Assembly: GCA_017619835.1 (NCBI GenBank) | Contig: JAFZRN010000001.1 | Span: forward strand, 1 to 55,546 | DNA length: 55,546 nucleotides | Direction: 5' to 3' | DNA from: Eubacterium sp. | GTDB lineage: Bacteria > Bacillota > Clostridia > Lachnospirales > Lachnospiraceae | Part shown: positions 18,785 to 28,800 of the stretch, piece by piece | How the letters are laid out: every line of letters starts with the position of its first letter | Numbering within the stretch: position 1 is the first letter of the stretch | Translations under genes and position numbers: made by a program | Notes under the pieces: model-generated | Told to the model about the DNA's origin: nothing | The model's database searches: none | Seen by the model: the letters and a program-made list of their open reading frames with translations, nothing else

Positions 18785-18814
18785 TTGACACCCGCAGTAG
18801 TTCTATGGTAATCT
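18785..18814 (+). promoter_or_regulatory. Promoter of the rplJL operon
   Basis: TTGACA (18785-18790), an 18-nt spacer and TAATCT (18809-18814) with an upstream TGG giving an extended -10. Transcription would begin near 18821, at the start of the L10 leader. Confidence 0.75.
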
Positions 18815-18820
18815 ATCGCT

Positions 18821-18975
18821 CGATGAGCTGCCGTAGACAGCAGGTGTCGAAAGACGTAACACCAACCGGTTACCTGCCGAGGAAGATTCGTAGAGCTGAT
18901 ATTCAGCAGTGCATATGCACGACTAATTGATTACGAACTATAACCTCTGTCTACTGAAGTGGACAGAGGTTTTTT
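18821..18975 (+). ncRNA. Ribosomal protein L10 leader
   Basis: The stretch with GCCGTAGACAGCAGGTG, AAAGACGTAACACC and ACCGGTTACCTGCCGAGG matches the conserved L10-leader pattern of Firmicutes. It lies between a strong promoter and rplJ and ends in an intrinsic terminator. In this family, excess L10 (with L12) binds the leader and lowers expression of its own operon. Confidence 0.9.
18942..18975 (+). terminator. Attenuator terminator of the L10 leader
   Basis: AACCTCTGTC and GACAGAGGTT form a perfect 10-bp stem followed by TTTTTT, about 70 nt before rplJ. It fits a leader whose read-through is controlled by L10. Confidence 0.88.
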
Positions 18976-19043
18976 AATTCTTGAGGATTTCTTCAGGAAG
19001 CATTATATGTGCAGCCGTTAATCTATAAGGAGGTACAGATAAA

Positions 19044-19538
19044 TTGGCTAAGGTTGAAGAGAAGACACCCATTATCCAGGAAATCAAGGAAAATCTTGAT
19101 GGTGCTAAATCAGTTGTACTTGTTGATTATCTTGGTCTTACAGTTGAGCAGGATACAAATCTTCGTAGAGCCATCAGAGAAGCTGGTGTAATCTACAAGG
19201 TTTACAAGAACACAATGGTTAATCTTGCAATCGAAGGAACAGAGTTTGCTGACCTTGCTAAGGATCTTGAAGGTCCTACAGCAGTTGCTATCTCAAAGGA
19301 AGATGCAACAGCTCCCGCAAGAGTAATCGCAAAGTTTGCAAAGACTGCAAACAAGCTTGAGCTTAAGAGCGGTATTGTTGATGGAACATACTATGATGCA
19401 GAAGGTATCAAGGTTATCGCAACAATCCCTTCAAAGGAAGAGCTCCTTTCCAAGTTCCTTGGAAGTATTCAGTCACCTATCACGAACTTTGCTCGTGTTA
19501 TCAATCAGGTTGCTGAACAGAAATCTGCAGAGGCTTAA
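19044..19538 (+). CDS. rplJ: 50S ribosomal protein L10
   Basis: 164 aa, normal length. L10 forms the base of the ribosomal stalk and carries L7/L12 dimers. The N-terminus AKVEEKTPIIQEIKENL, the VLVDYLGLTVEQ region and YKNTMVNLAIEGT are standard. Translation begins at a TTG (19044) after AAGGAGGT with a 10-nt gap. No ATG fits. rplK and rplA, often found just upstream, are absent; the transporter cluster is there instead. Confidence 0.97.
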   Translation: MAKVEEKTPIIQEIKENLDGAKSVVLVDYLGLTVEQDTNLRRAIREAGVIYKVYKNTMVNLAIEGTEFADLAKDLEGPTAVAISKEDATAPARVIAKFAKTANKLELKSGIVDGTYYDAEGIKVIATIPSKEELLSKFLGSIQSPITNFARVINQVAEQKSAEA

Positions 19539-19595
19539 GTATTAAAGCCCGAAAAACAAATCAGAAAATCAAATTATATTATGGAGGATTTTAAA

Positions 19596-19964
19596 ATGAA
19601 AGTAGAAGAGATCGTAGCTGCTATAGACGAGCTTTCAGTACTTGAGCTCAATGAACTTGTAAAGGCAGTAGAAGAGAAATATGGTGTTTCAGCAGCAGCT
19701 GGAGTAGTAGTTGCAGCAGCAGCAGGCGGAGACGCAGGCGCAGCAGCTGAGAAGGATGAGTTTGATGTAGAGCTTACAGAAGTAGGCGCTGAGAAGATCA
19801 AGGTTATCAAGGTTGTTCGTGAGGTAACAGGTCTTGGACTTAAGGAAGCTAAGGAAGCAGTTGAGAGCGCTCCGAAGGTACTTAAGGAAGCAGCTTCAAA
19901 GGGTGAGGCTGAGTCAATCAAGGCTAAGCTCGAGGAAGTTGGCGCTAAGGTAACACTTAAGTAA
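19596..19964 (+). CDS. rplL: 50S ribosomal protein L7/L12
   Basis: 122 aa. It shows the N-terminal dimerisation part ([20 protein letters not shown]), an Ala/Gly hinge and the C-terminal factor-binding domain with [25 protein letters not shown] stands 8 nt before ATG 19596; the upstream in-frame ATG at 19581 lies before that site and is unlikely to be used. A terminator follows directly, so unlike many Firmicutes the unit does not run straight into rpoB. Confidence 0.97.
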   Translation: MKVEEIVAAIDELSVLELNELVKAVEEKYGVSAAAGVVVAAAAGGDAGAAAEKDEFDVELTEVGAEKIKVIKVVREVTGLGLKEAKEAVESAPKVLKEAASKGEAESIKAKLEEVGAKVTLK

Positions 19965-19980
19965 TTAACTCAAAGCTTTA

Positions 19981-20014
19981 ATGCCACTTGAGAGTCATCT
20001 CGAGTGGCATTTTA
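19981..20014 (+). terminator. Intrinsic terminator after rplL
   Basis: ATGCCACT pairs with AGTGGCAT, extended by GAGA/TCTC around a short loop, followed by TTTTAT. It separates rplJL from the acyltransferase cassette. Confidence 0.82.
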
Positions 20015-20047
20015 TATTTCTATTTACAGAGTCAGAGGTAGGCGTTT

Positions 20048-21511
20048 ATGGTATTCAGTTCTGCAATATTCTTATTTGCATTTCTGCCCATAGTTTTCGG
20101 ACTATGTCTTCTTCCTATACCTTTAAGGGCGAAGAATGTGATACTCATAATCGGAAGCCTCTTTTTCTATGCCTTCGGGGAACCGGTTTATGTGTTCCTT
20201 ATGCTGGCATCAAGTATCGTTAATTATACATTCGGAAGACTTCTCGGAATGTCGAGCATAAAAAAGTTGGATATCGATATAGAAAAGGAAGAAGTAAAAA
20301 AATACGTTGGCATCGAAAAGGTGAAGACTCCCTACAGAAAGCTGCTTCTTACTCTTGCTGTGATTATCAATATCGGAACCCTGGGTGTGTTCAAATATAC
20401 CGATTTTGTTCTCGACAGCATCAATAAGGGCTTTAAGCTTTCAATCCCCCTTCCGGGTATCGCCCTTCCGATAGGTATATCCTTCTTTACATTTCAGGCA
20501 TTATCATATGTTATAGATGTCTACAGGAATCCTAAGCAGGAGCAGAAGAGTTATCCTGCAGTACTCCTTTATATCTCAATGTTCCCGCAGCTCGTTGCCG
20601 GTCCCATCGTAAAATACAGTGACGTGGAATATCAGATCTATAACCGTGAGCATACGACTGATGAGATAGTCGGCGGAATCGAAAGATTCTGCAAGGGACT
20701 TTTTAAGAAAATGTTTATCGCAAATATCATGGGAAGCATAGCTGATCAGATATTTGCCCTTAATATCAGTGAATACAGTGTGCTGGTTGCATGGCTTGGT
20801 GCCATCAGCTATGCGCTTCAGATATTTTTTGACTTCAGTGCTTATTCCGACATGGCTCTCGGACTGGGCCACATGTTTGGTTTTACCTTTAAAGAGAATT
20901 TCCTGCATCCTTATTCGGCTGTCAGCATTACCGACTTCTGGGACAGATGGCATGTATCCCTTTCCAGCTGGTTTAAGGAATATGTTTATGTTCCGCTGGG
21001 AGGAAACAGAAAAGGCAGGGCCCGTACCGAGATCAATAAGCTTATCGTTTTCCTTCTCACCGGTATCTGGCACGGAGCCAACTGGACCTTTATCCTCTGG
21101 GGCATGATACATGGGATTGCAAATGTGCTCGAAGACACCATTCTTCCCATCAATAAGCTTAAGGGTAAGAAAAAGATCTTTGGTAACATATATACCGTCC
21201 TTATCGCTGTAATCGCCTTTGTATTCTTCAGGGCAGATACTATCGGCTATGGACTTAAGTTTGTAAAGCAGATGTTCACCGGATTCTTCCTGGATGCGCC
21301 TTCCATAAGCATCTTCCTGGAGCAGATGAATGTCTATAATATCATCACGCTTATATTGGCGATGATCTTTGCATATCCCGTTAAGGATAAGATATGTAAG
21401 AAGATAAATAAGCCGGGATTTTATGCAGTATTCGCAATCCTTGCGCTTGCGCTCTGCATATTAAGATTATCTTCGGCATCCTATAACCCGTTCATTTATT
21501 TCAGATTTTAA
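20048..21511 (+). CDS. MBOAT-family membrane O-acyltransferase (AlgI-like), cassette A
   Basis: 487 aa, about 10-12 membrane helices. The family moves acyl groups from the cytoplasmic side to extracellular polymers. Hallmarks are PIGISFFTFQALSYVIDVYR, a conserved FFDFSAYSDMALGLGHMFGF stretch, FWDRWHVSLSSWFKEYVY, and the catalytic histidine near residue 341 in GIWHGANW. AGAGG precedes ATG 20048 with a 9-nt gap. The next gene, an AlgJ/DHHW-like protein, starts four bases after the stop, the usual partner arrangement for polysaccharide O-acetylation. The polymer substrate is not known. Confidence 0.92.
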   Translation: MVFSSAIFLFAFLPIVFGLCLLPIPLRAKNVILIIGSLFFYAFGEPVYVFLMLASSIVNYTFGRLLGMSSIKKLDIDIEKEEVKKYVGIEKVKTPYRKLLLTLAVIINIGTLGVFKYTDFVLDSINKGFKLSIPLPGIALPIGISFFTFQALSYVIDVYRNPKQEQKSYPAVLLYISMFPQLVAGPIVKYSDVEYQIYNREHTTDEIVGGIERFCKGLFKKMFIANIMGSIADQIFALNISEYSVLVAWLGAISYALQIFFDFSAYSDMALGLGHMFGFTFKENFLHPYSAVSITDFWDRWHVSLSSWFKEYVYVPLGGNRKGRARTEINKLIVFLLTGIWHGANWTFILWGMIHGIANVLEDTILPINKLKGKKKIFGNIYTVLIAVIAFVFFRADTIGYGLKFVKQMFTGFFLDAPSISIFLEQMNVYNIITLILAMIFAYPVKDKICKKINKPGFYAVFAILALALCILRLSSASYNPFIYFRF

Positions 21512-21515
21512 GGCT

Positions 21516-22973
21516 ATGGAAAAAAAGAAACTTAAAAACAGAATATTCATAGCTGTATTTTTGCTCATGATCCTCGCTCCGTTTGTATGTATGATATTCT
21601 ACAGGACGGATATGAGTGTAGAGAAACGTACTGCGGCACCATTTCCGAAGCTTACGACCTATGAAGGAAAGCTTAATCTCAAGTACTTTGAGAATCTGAA
21701 TGATTACTTTAATGATCATTTTGCTTTCCGTCAGGAAATGACTACGATAGATGCAACCCTTACGACGAAGCTTCTTAATACCTCTCTTAATGATGACGTC
21801 GTATACGGAAAGGACGGCTGGCTCTATTATACCGAGACCATGGATGAATACTTCGGCCGTAATGTGCTTTCCGACAGAGGTATCAGCAACTGTGTAAACA
21901 GCCTGAGCCTTATGCAGGAATATGCCGAAAATGAGGATGTCGATTTCCTCTTCATGGTAGCTCCGATAAAGGCATATCTCTACCCCGAGCATCTGCCCGA
22001 TAATTATAAGCAGGGAAGTACGGTTAATAACTGGACAAAGCTTAAGGCGGCCATGGATAAGGAGGGCATCAGTTACGTAGATCTCCACAAGGCATTTTCG
22101 GAAGATGAAAGAGTAATGTATCATAAGCTGGACACTCACTGGAATGATGAGGGAGCAGCCTTTGCAATGATGCAGATTCAGAAAGCTGTGGGAAGAGATT
22201 ATACCGATTACGATAACATTTCCTATGAAGTGGATAAGGTATTCCGCGGTGATGTATACGGAATGCTGTATCCGAAGGGTAAGACTCTGGATGATAATGT
22301 GATCTATTCCGAAGGACATCATTTCAGCTATGTGACCGATACAAAGGATACGGAAGATTTTAATATCCAGACCTCATGTGAGGGTAAGGAAGGAACGCTT
22401 CTCATGTTCCGTGATTCATATGGAAATGCGCTCATTCCTTTTATGGCCGATGAGTATGAAAATGCTTACTTTACGAAGCTCATGCCATTTGATTTTAACC
22501 GTATTTCGGAGTATAATTGTGACGTGGTAATGTGTGAGCTGACCCAGAGGCATATCACCTATCTATGGGAGTATCTTCCGGTGATGGATGCACCGCTCAG
22601 GGACAGCGTGCCCGAGGATCCGGTAAGTACCAAAAAGGAGTCGGGTGCGCCTGATGAAAATGATAAGGTGACGCTTAATATCGAGCAGGACCCGAGCGGA
22701 AAGCTCATAGTATACGGTGATCTTGATCCCGAATATACAGGTGTTGATTCACATGTATATGTAAGGATCACCGATAGTAAATATATATCTGATTACGAAG
22801 CCTTCCCTGTAGGCTACAATGCCAGCACGAATAAGGAAGGAAATAAAGATTATATGTACGGAATGTATATCGATCCCGCTAATCTCGAACCGGGAGAATG
22901 CACGTTCGAGGTCATCACGGAAAAGGACGGGACATATTATACATCCGGAACAATATATGATTATGAAAACTGA
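21516..22973 (+). CDS. DHHW/AlgJ-like SGNH-fold surface protein, partner of the MBOAT enzyme
   Basis: 485 aa. An N-terminal membrane anchor (IFIAVFLLMILAPFVCMIFY) is followed by an extracytoplasmic catalytic-type domain. DGWLYYTE and VAPIKAYLYPEHLPD are family blocks; KLDTHWNDEGA (Asp about 205, His about 207) and FRDSYGNALIPF (Ser about 298) supply a Ser-His-Asp set like AlgJ/AlgX acetyltransferases. A C-terminal beta-rich region of about 120 residues follows. It probably takes acyl groups from the MBOAT protein and places them on a secreted polymer (inference from AlgI/AlgJ pairs). Initiation is likely coupled: weak AAGG and a 4-nt gap. Confidence 0.87.
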   Translation: MEKKKLKNRIFIAVFLLMILAPFVCMIFYRTDMSVEKRTAAPFPKLTTYEGKLNLKYFENLNDYFNDHFAFRQEMTTIDATLTTKLLNTSLNDDVVYGKDGWLYYTETMDEYFGRNVLSDRGISNCVNSLSLMQEYAENEDVDFLFMVAPIKAYLYPEHLPDNYKQGSTVNNWTKLKAAMDKEGISYVDLHKAFSEDERVMYHKLDTHWNDEGAAFAMMQIQKAVGRDYTDYDNISYEVDKVFRGDVYGMLYPKGKTLDDNVIYSEGHHFSYVTDTKDTEDFNIQTSCEGKEGTLLMFRDSYGNALIPFMADEYENAYFTKLMPFDFNRISEYNCDVVMCELTQRHITYLWEYLPVMDAPLRDSVPEDPVSTKKESGAPDENDKVTLNIEQDPSGKLIVYGDLDPEYTGVDSHVYVRITDSKYISDYEAFPVGYNASTNKEGNKDYMYGMYIDPANLEPGECTFEVITEKDGTYYTSGTIYDYEN

Positions 22974-22988
22974 TACCAGGAGAAAATG

Positions 22989-23609
22989 ATGAGAAAGAAA
23001 ATTTACGGAGTTTTAACAGTGGCTGCACTGGCACTTTGTATTTCAGCATGTGGTGATACTGCAGCAACAACAGAGAGTAAGGAAGTGGCAGAGGTTACTA
23101 CGGAAGCTACGGAAGCTACTACAGAGGAGACAACGGAAGCTACAACGGAGAAGACGACCGAAGCAACGACGGAAGCTACAACAGAAGCTACAACCGAGGA
23201 GACGACCGAGGCTACAACTGAAGAAACTACCGAGAAGACAACGGAAGCTACAACAGAAAAGACAACTGAGGCAACGACGGAAGCTACTACCGAAGCTGCA
23301 AGGGAAAAGAAAGAAAAGAAAGAGAAGAAGACTACAGAAAAGAAAAAGAAGGAAAAGACTACCGAGAAGAAGACGGAAAGCACAACCGAAAAAACAACAG
23401 AGGCTTCAAAGAAATCAATAGCTATGAATTATATAGGTAATACACTTGATGCTCTTGTTGCAGCTGTCGGTTCATATAATTCACTTGAGAAGGGCGGTGC
23501 CTGTTCACTCGAGGGTGAGCTGAGCGGAATAGCTTACTTCTCTGATTTCACGGCATACTTACATTCCGAGCAGGGACAGACAGTATGGATCGTGGATGCG
23601 ATCGAATAG
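22989..23609 (+). CDS. Lipoprotein with Thr-Thr-Glu-Ala repeats, cassette A
   Basis: 206 aa. The signal peptide ends in a lipobox (LCISAC). About 85 residues of TTEATTE/TTEKTTE repeats follow, then a Lys/Glu block, then a unique C-terminal region of about 65 residues starting near KKSIAMNYIGNTLDALVAAV. The repeat part should act as an extended, heavily charged stalk and could be O-glycosylated. AGGAG precedes the second of two adjacent ATG codons by 6 nt, so 22989 is preferred to 22986. A lipoprotein with the same repeat type closes cassette B. Function unknown. Confidence 0.82.
   Translation: MRKKIYGVLTVAALALCISACGDTAATTESKEVAEVTTEATEATTEETTEATTEKTTEATTEATTEATTEETTEATTEETTEKTTEATTEKTTEATTEATTEAAREKKEKKEKKTTEKKKKEKTTEKKTESTTEKTTEASKKSIAMNYIGNTLDALVAAVGSYNSLEKGGACSLEGELSGIAYFSDFTAYLHSEQGQTVWIVDAIE
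23094..23300 (+). repeat. Short tandem repeats encoding TTEATTE/TTEKTTE
   Basis: Twelve- to eighteen-nt units such as ACGGAAGCTACA recur about fifteen times with drift at third positions. Long false ORFs on the other strand (Val/Ser repeats) arise from this composition. Confidence 0.85.
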
Positions 23610-23653
23610 GATGACCCGAAAGATAAGATACTTATTTCAAGGAGATACAAATC

Positions 23654-24547
23654 ATGAAAAGATCTTCAGTATTAAAAAGAATTGTTGCTCTGATCCTGGC
23701 AGTAATGATAGCGGCAGTAATGGTGCCCGGGGAAGCACAGGCTGCAAAGAAAAAGACAGGCTGGGTAACAAAGAAGGGTTATAAGTATTATTATGATGAA
23801 GAAGGAAAACTTCAGACAGGGTTTGTGGAGATAAAGGGAAATACCTATTACTTTGCTCCGAAGAAGATAACTACGAAGATCACCGGTTCTAGCGAGACTA
23901 TCGTACCAAAGGGTGCGATGCTTAAGGGCTGGTATAAGATAAAGAAGAAATATTATTACTTTGACAGAAGCACCGGTAAGATGGCTAAGAATAAAAAGGT
24001 CGATGCCATCAAGCTTACAAAGACAGGTGCTGCAAAGACTAGCAGCTATAATAAGAAGAAGATGAATCTTATGATCCTGGCAAGAGAGAGGATGATGGTC
24101 CTCACAAATGCTTCGGATAAAAAGGAAGCTAAGCTTAAGAAATGCTTTGACTGGTGCAAGAAGACTCCGTACATAGGATATCATTTCCTTAAGAATGAGC
24201 GCAGCAAGAAGGGATGGGATATTCTGTTTGCATCCGACATTCTTGATCCGAGTGCTCATACAACTGCTGCAGGTGAGTGCACTGCAATGGCGGCATCATT
24301 TGCATATCTTGCACATGAGTGCGGATATAAAACGGTTTATATAGTTGATGATGACAGATCCTTAAAGGGAGATAATCACAGCTGGGCCGAGATAAACGGC
24401 AAGATCTATGATCCTCTTTTTGCAAGAACAAGCGGCAAAGGCGGAGACGAAGCTAATTTCGGCGGAACCTATAAGTCATCTGATTATGGTCACGTAAAGA
24501 TCAATACACTCGAGATATCCTCGGGAAAGATAGTACATGGTAAATAA
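23654..24547 (+). CDS. Secreted transglutaminase-like protein with wall-binding-type repeats, cassette A
   Basis: 297 aa. The signal peptide (cleavage after about GEAQA) is followed by two aromatic repeats of the choline/glucan-binding style (YKYYYDEEGKLQTGF and KKYYYFDRSTGKMAKN). The C-terminal half is a transglutaminase-like domain with Cys about 208 (GECTAMAASFAYLAHECGY), His about 241 (NHSWAEI) and Asp about 252 (YDPLF), a complete triad. Such domains act as peptidases or cross-linkers; which applies is unknown. AAGGAG precedes the ATG by about 9 nt. The next gene starts directly after its stop. Confidence 0.87.
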   Translation: MKRSSVLKRIVALILAVMIAAVMVPGEAQAAKKKTGWVTKKGYKYYYDEEGKLQTGFVEIKGNTYYFAPKKITTKITGSSETIVPKGAMLKGWYKIKKKYYYFDRSTGKMAKNKKVDAIKLTKTGAAKTSSYNKKKMNLMILARERMMVLTNASDKKEAKLKKCFDWCKKTPYIGYHFLKNERSKKGWDILFASDILDPSAHTTAAGECTAMAASFAYLAHECGYKTVYIVDDDRSLKGDNHSWAEINGKIYDPLFARTSGKGGDEANFGGTYKSSDYGHVKINTLEISSGKIVHGK

Positions 24548-25612
24548 ATGAAAAAGATCAGAAAAAACTCGGCACTGAGACTGTCACTGGCAGTCTTGGT
24601 GCTGATATCTTTAATGAATATAACTTCATATAATATAAAGGCAGAGGAGGCCGCACCTCAGGATGCGAGTGAGGTGACTGTCGAAGCGACTCCTGAACCA
24701 ACTGTCGAACCGACTTCTGAGCCGACAGTCGAACCGACACCAACACCGACACCTACGTCAACGCCTACGCCGACTCCCAAGCCGAAGGTTAAGCTCGGGA
24801 AGCCTAAGATCAAAAGCTTAAAGGCTTACGAAAGCGGAAAGATGAAGCTTAAGTGGACTAAAGTTGAGGGTGCTGACTATTACCGTATATACAGAAAGTA
24901 TAAAGGTAAGAAGTATAAGATGATCGACAAGACCAAGAAGACATCCTTTACTGATAAGAAGGCTAAGGCCTATAAGGTCTGCTACTATAAGATACAGGCT
25001 GTTAAGAAGGAAACCGATACGACAGCATTCAGTACCGGAAAGAAGAGCAAGGCTCTCTTCAAGAAGTCAAGGAAGAAGCCGGACAGGATTGCTTATGTAG
25101 GCGATTCCGTAATGTCGGGTTTTGCCTTATACGATGTCCTGGATCCCAAAGAGAAGAGCTTTGCAAAGGTGAGCCTTTTTGTCCAGCAGATCAAGACGAC
25201 ATTTTTATCGGATATCAACAACTATAAGCCGGACAGGGTTTATATCATGTGCGGGACCAATAACTGTGTAGGAGATCAGAAGTCCGATTATCTGAGAGGT
25301 GTCGTGGCAGAGTATGAGGAAGTGGTTAAAAATATCCATAAGAATAACCCTGACTGCGAGATAGTGGTCATGGGTATCGGAAATACCAGAAGCTCCAGAG
25401 TTCCAAACTCTACGGTGAACAGATATAATCAGATGCTTAAGAACATGGCATCGGATCATAACTACACCCGGTATTTTAATACAGGTGAGGTTCTGAATGA
25501 TTCGACGGGAAGCATAAGCTCAAGTTATTCGGGCGGCGATGGAATACATTGGAACGCATCTGCATATAAGGCTGTACATGATAAGCTGAAGGAGTTTACA
25601 AAGATATATTAA
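24548..25612 (+). CDS. Secreted SGNH/GDSL hydrolase with Fn3-like domain and Pro/Thr linker
   Basis: 354 aa. A signal peptide is followed by a Glu/Pro/Thr linker, a fibronectin-III-like domain (KIKSLKAYESGKMKLKWTKV, then YYRIYRKYKGKKYK) at about 90-170, and an SGNH hydrolase domain. The catalytic blocks are GDSVMSG (Ser about 186), CGTNN (about 237) and DGIHWNASAY (Asp about 331, His about 334). This fold removes or transfers acyl groups. In this setting it could deacylate the polymer modified by the MBOAT pair (inference). The ATG abuts the previous stop with no clear ribosome site, so translation is probably coupled. Confidence 0.88.
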   Translation: MKKIRKNSALRLSLAVLVLISLMNITSYNIKAEEAAPQDASEVTVEATPEPTVEPTSEPTVEPTPTPTPTSTPTPTPKPKVKLGKPKIKSLKAYESGKMKLKWTKVEGADYYRIYRKYKGKKYKMIDKTKKTSFTDKKAKAYKVCYYKIQAVKKETDTTAFSTGKKSKALFKKSRKKPDRIAYVGDSVMSGFALYDVLDPKEKSFAKVSLFVQQIKTTFLSDINNYKPDRVYIMCGTNNCVGDQKSDYLRGVVAEYEEVVKNIHKNNPDCEIVVMGIGNTRSSRVPNSTVNRYNQMLKNMASDHNYTRYFNTGEVLNDSTGSISSSYSGGDGIHWNASAYKAVHDKLKEFTKIY

Positions 25613-25639
25613 GGGGTTCATTTTAAGGTAAAAAATAAG

Positions 25640-25677
25640 TCAGGGAGAAATATTATTTTCTCCTTGATTTTTATTTT
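25640..25677 (+). terminator. Intrinsic terminator ending cassette A
   Basis: TCAGGGAGAAA pairs with TTTCTCCTTGA (one G-U) and is followed by TTTTTATTTT. It isolates rpoB from the cassette. Confidence 0.87.
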
Positions 25678-25698
25678 GAAAAATGTTAGACTATTAAA

Positions 25699-25745
25699 TT
25701 GTCATTATAGGCTAAAGTGGATTACTATGCATTATTAGTGCATAG
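25699..25745 (+). promoter_or_regulatory. Candidate rpoBC promoter with overlapping palindrome
   Basis: TTGTCA (25699-25704), an 18-nt spacer and TACTAT (25723-25728). A 7-bp inverted repeat, CTATGCA (25725-25731) and TGCATAG (25739-25745), overlaps the -10 and the expected start of transcription, so it could act as an operator or a hairpin. Confidence 0.5.
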
Positions 25746-25756
25746 GAGGGTTCTTT

Positions 25757-25789
25757 ATGCGCTCAAATCCGTTTTTAGCAGGAAAATGA
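25757..25789 (+). CDS. Possible 10-codon leader ORF before rpoB
   Basis: The ORF encodes [10 protein letters not shown] and ends in TGA 28 nt before rpoB. It has a better ribosome site (GGAGGG, 6-nt gap) than rpoB itself. It is too short to judge by composition. It may be a translated leader that tunes rpoB translation or transcript stability; this is inference. Confidence 0.4.
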   Translation: MRSNPFLAGK

Positions 25790-25817
25790 AATAAATGCGA
25801 GAGGTGTAATACGTCAT

Positions 25818-28800
25818 ATGGAAAAGTTCAGAATGCGTCCTATCAAATCCGGTAAAAACACACGTATGAGCTACGCAACCAAGCAGGAGGTTCTTGAGAT
25901 GCCGAACCTTATCGGAGTGCAGGTTGACTCCTATAAGTGGTTCCTCAAGGAAGGTCTTGATGAAGCTTTCAAAGACATCAGTCCTATCTCTGACTTCACT
26001 GGTAAGCTCAGTCTCGAATTTGTGGATTACAGGCTCTTTGAAGAGGATAAGAAGTATTCTATTGAAGAATGTAAGGAGCGTGATGCTACTTACTCAGCCC
26101 CTCTGAAGGTTAATGTACGTCTTATTAATAATGAAACAGGCGAGATCAACCAGCACGAGGTATTTATGGGTGATATGCCGCTTATGACCGAAACCGGTAC
26201 TTTCGTTATCAATGGTGCCGAGAGAGTTATCGTAAGCCAGTTAGTACGTTCACCCGGAATCTACTATACAATAGGTCGTGATAAGACCGGTAAGACCCTC
26301 TATTCATGTCAGGTTATCCCTAACCGTGGTGCATGGCTGGAGTATGAGACAGATGCAAATGACGTATTTTATGTAAAAGTTGATAGAAACAGAAAGGTTC
26401 CCGTAACAGTACTTATCCGTTCTATGGGTGTAGGTACTGATGAGGAGATCCTGAATCTCTTTGGTGATGAGCCGAAGATCAGGGCTTCCTTCGAGAAGGA
26501 TCCTTCCAAGAACTACGAAGAGGGTATCCTCGAGCTCTACAAGAAGCTGAGACCGGGTGAACCTCTTGCAGTAGAGAGCGCTGAGAGTCTGATCAATGCC
26601 ATGTTCTTCGATCAGAGAAGATATGACCTGGCACGTGTCGGACGTTTCAAGTTCAACAAGAAGCTCGCACTTGAGAATCGTATCGTAAACTTCATTCTTG
26701 CAGAGGATGTTATCGATCCTCTTACAGGTGAGGTTCTTTTCGCGCAGGGCGAGATCATCACCAAGGATGCCGCAGTTGCCATTCAGGATGCAGCTGTTCC
26801 TTACGTGATCGTTCAGACTGAGACTGCAAATGTCAAGGTTCTTTCTAATATGATGGTTAACATTGAGCCTTGGATCGCCGACAGACTTCCCGGAGTTACT
26901 GCCGAGGAACTCGGAATCACAGAGCTGGTTTATTATCCGGCACTTTCCGAGCTGCTTGCTCAGTATGATGACGAGGAAGAACTTAAGGAGGCTATCAAGA
27001 CAAGTGTTCCTTATCTTATTCCAAAGCATATTACTAAGGAAGATATTCTTGCATCCATCAATTACAACATGCATCTTGAGTATGAGGTTGGTACAGATGA
27101 TGATATCGACCACCTCGGAAACAGACGTATCAAGTCAGTAGGAGAGCTTCTCCAGAATCAGTACCGTATCGGTCTTTCAAGACTTGAGAGAGTTGTAAGA
27201 GAGAGAATGCAGACTCAGGATATTGAGACACTGACACCTCAGTCACTCATCAATATCAAGCCTGTTACTGCAGCTGTTAAGGAATTCTTCGGTTCATCAC
27301 AGCTGTCACAGTTCATGGATCAGAACAATCCTCTTTCAGAGCTTACACATAAGAGACGTCTTTCAGCTCTTGGTCCCGGCGGACTTTCAAGAGAGAGAGC
27401 CGGATTCGAGGTTCGAGACGTTCACTATACACACTATGGACGTATGTGTCCTATAGAGACACCGGAAGGTCCTAACATCGGACTTATTAACTCGCTGGCT
27501 ACATTTGCCCGCATTAATCAGTACGGCTTTATTGAAGCGCCTTACAGAAGAGTAGACAAGACCGATCCGGACAATCCTGTTGTTACTGATGATGTTGTTT
27601 ACATGACAGCAGATGAAGAAGATAACTACATCGTAGCTCAGGCTTCTGAACCGCTTGATGAAGAGAATCATTTCATTAATAAGAATGTCGCAGGTCGTCG
27701 TCGTGAGGAGACATCCGTATTCCCTAAGAAGACCATCGACTTCATGGACGTTTCTCCTCGTATGGTATTCTCGGTTGCTACATCAATGGTACCGTTCCTT
27801 CAGAACGACGATGCTAACCGTGCCCTCATGGGTTCAAACATGCAGCGTCAGGCAGTTCCTCTTCTTAAGACGGATGCTCCTGTAGTTGGTACCGGTATGG
27901 AAGCTAAGGCAGCTGTTGACTCAGGTGTAACTATCATCTGTAAGAGAGACGGCGTCGTTGAGCTTTCATCCAGCGAGAAGATCGTTGTAAGAGCTGACGA
28001 GGACGGATCATTAGATGAATATCATGTTATCAAGTTTGCAAGAAGCAATCAGGGTAACTGCATGAACCAGAGACCTATCGTCTTCAAGGGCGACAAGGTT
28101 AAGGCAGGAGAGGTTATCGCAGACGGTGCATCAACCGCTAACGGTGAGCTTGCCCTTGGTAAGAACCCGCTTATCGGATTCATGACATGGGAAGGTTACA
28201 ACTACGAGGATGCCGTACTTCTGTCAGAGAGACTTGTTAAAGACGATGTTTATACATCAGTACATATAGAAGAATATGAGTCAGATGCAAGAGATACTAA
28301 GCTCGGACCTGAAGAGATCACAAGAGACCTTGCAGGACTCAGCCAGGACGTACTTAAGAATCTGGATGAAAATGGTATCATCCGTATAGGTGCTGAGGTA
28401 CGTGCGGGAGATATCCTCGTTGGTAAGGTTACTCCTAAGGGAGAGACAGAGCTTACAGCAGAGGAGAAGCTTCTTCGTGCAATCTTCGGTGAGAAGGCAA
28501 GAGAAGTAAGAGATACATCACTGAGAGTTCCTCACGGTGCTTACGGTGTTGTAATGGATATCAAGATATTCACAAGAGAGAACGGCGATGAGCTTCCTCC
28601 GGGAGTTACAAAGTCAGTTCGTGTATATATCGCTCAGAAGAGAAAGATCTCAGTAGGAGATAAGATGGCCGGTCGTCACGGTAACAAGGGTGTTGTATCC
28701 CGCGTGCTTCCTGCCGAGGATATGCCGTTCCTTCCTAACGGACGTCCTCTTGATATCGTGCTGAATCCTCTCGGCGTTCCTTCACGTATGAACATAGGAC

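Noticed and set aside
21501-22322. 273-aa reverse ORF opposite the DHHW protein
   Set aside because: The plus-strand gene has motifs, a membrane anchor and operon context; the reverse frame shows none.
23094-23300. Possible CRISPR-like array, considered because of regular short repeats
   Set aside because: Units are 12-18 nt, in frame with a coding sequence, without unique spacers.
23003-23421. Val/Ser-rich reverse ORF and Arg/Leu-rich plus ORF in the TTEA-repeat gene
   Set aside because: Repeat-driven shadows; the lipoprotein frame has lipobox, ribosome site and a unique C-terminus.
26304-27113. 269-aa reverse ORF inside rpoB
   Set aside because: Antisense shadow of a highly conserved gene; no family signal and no start context.
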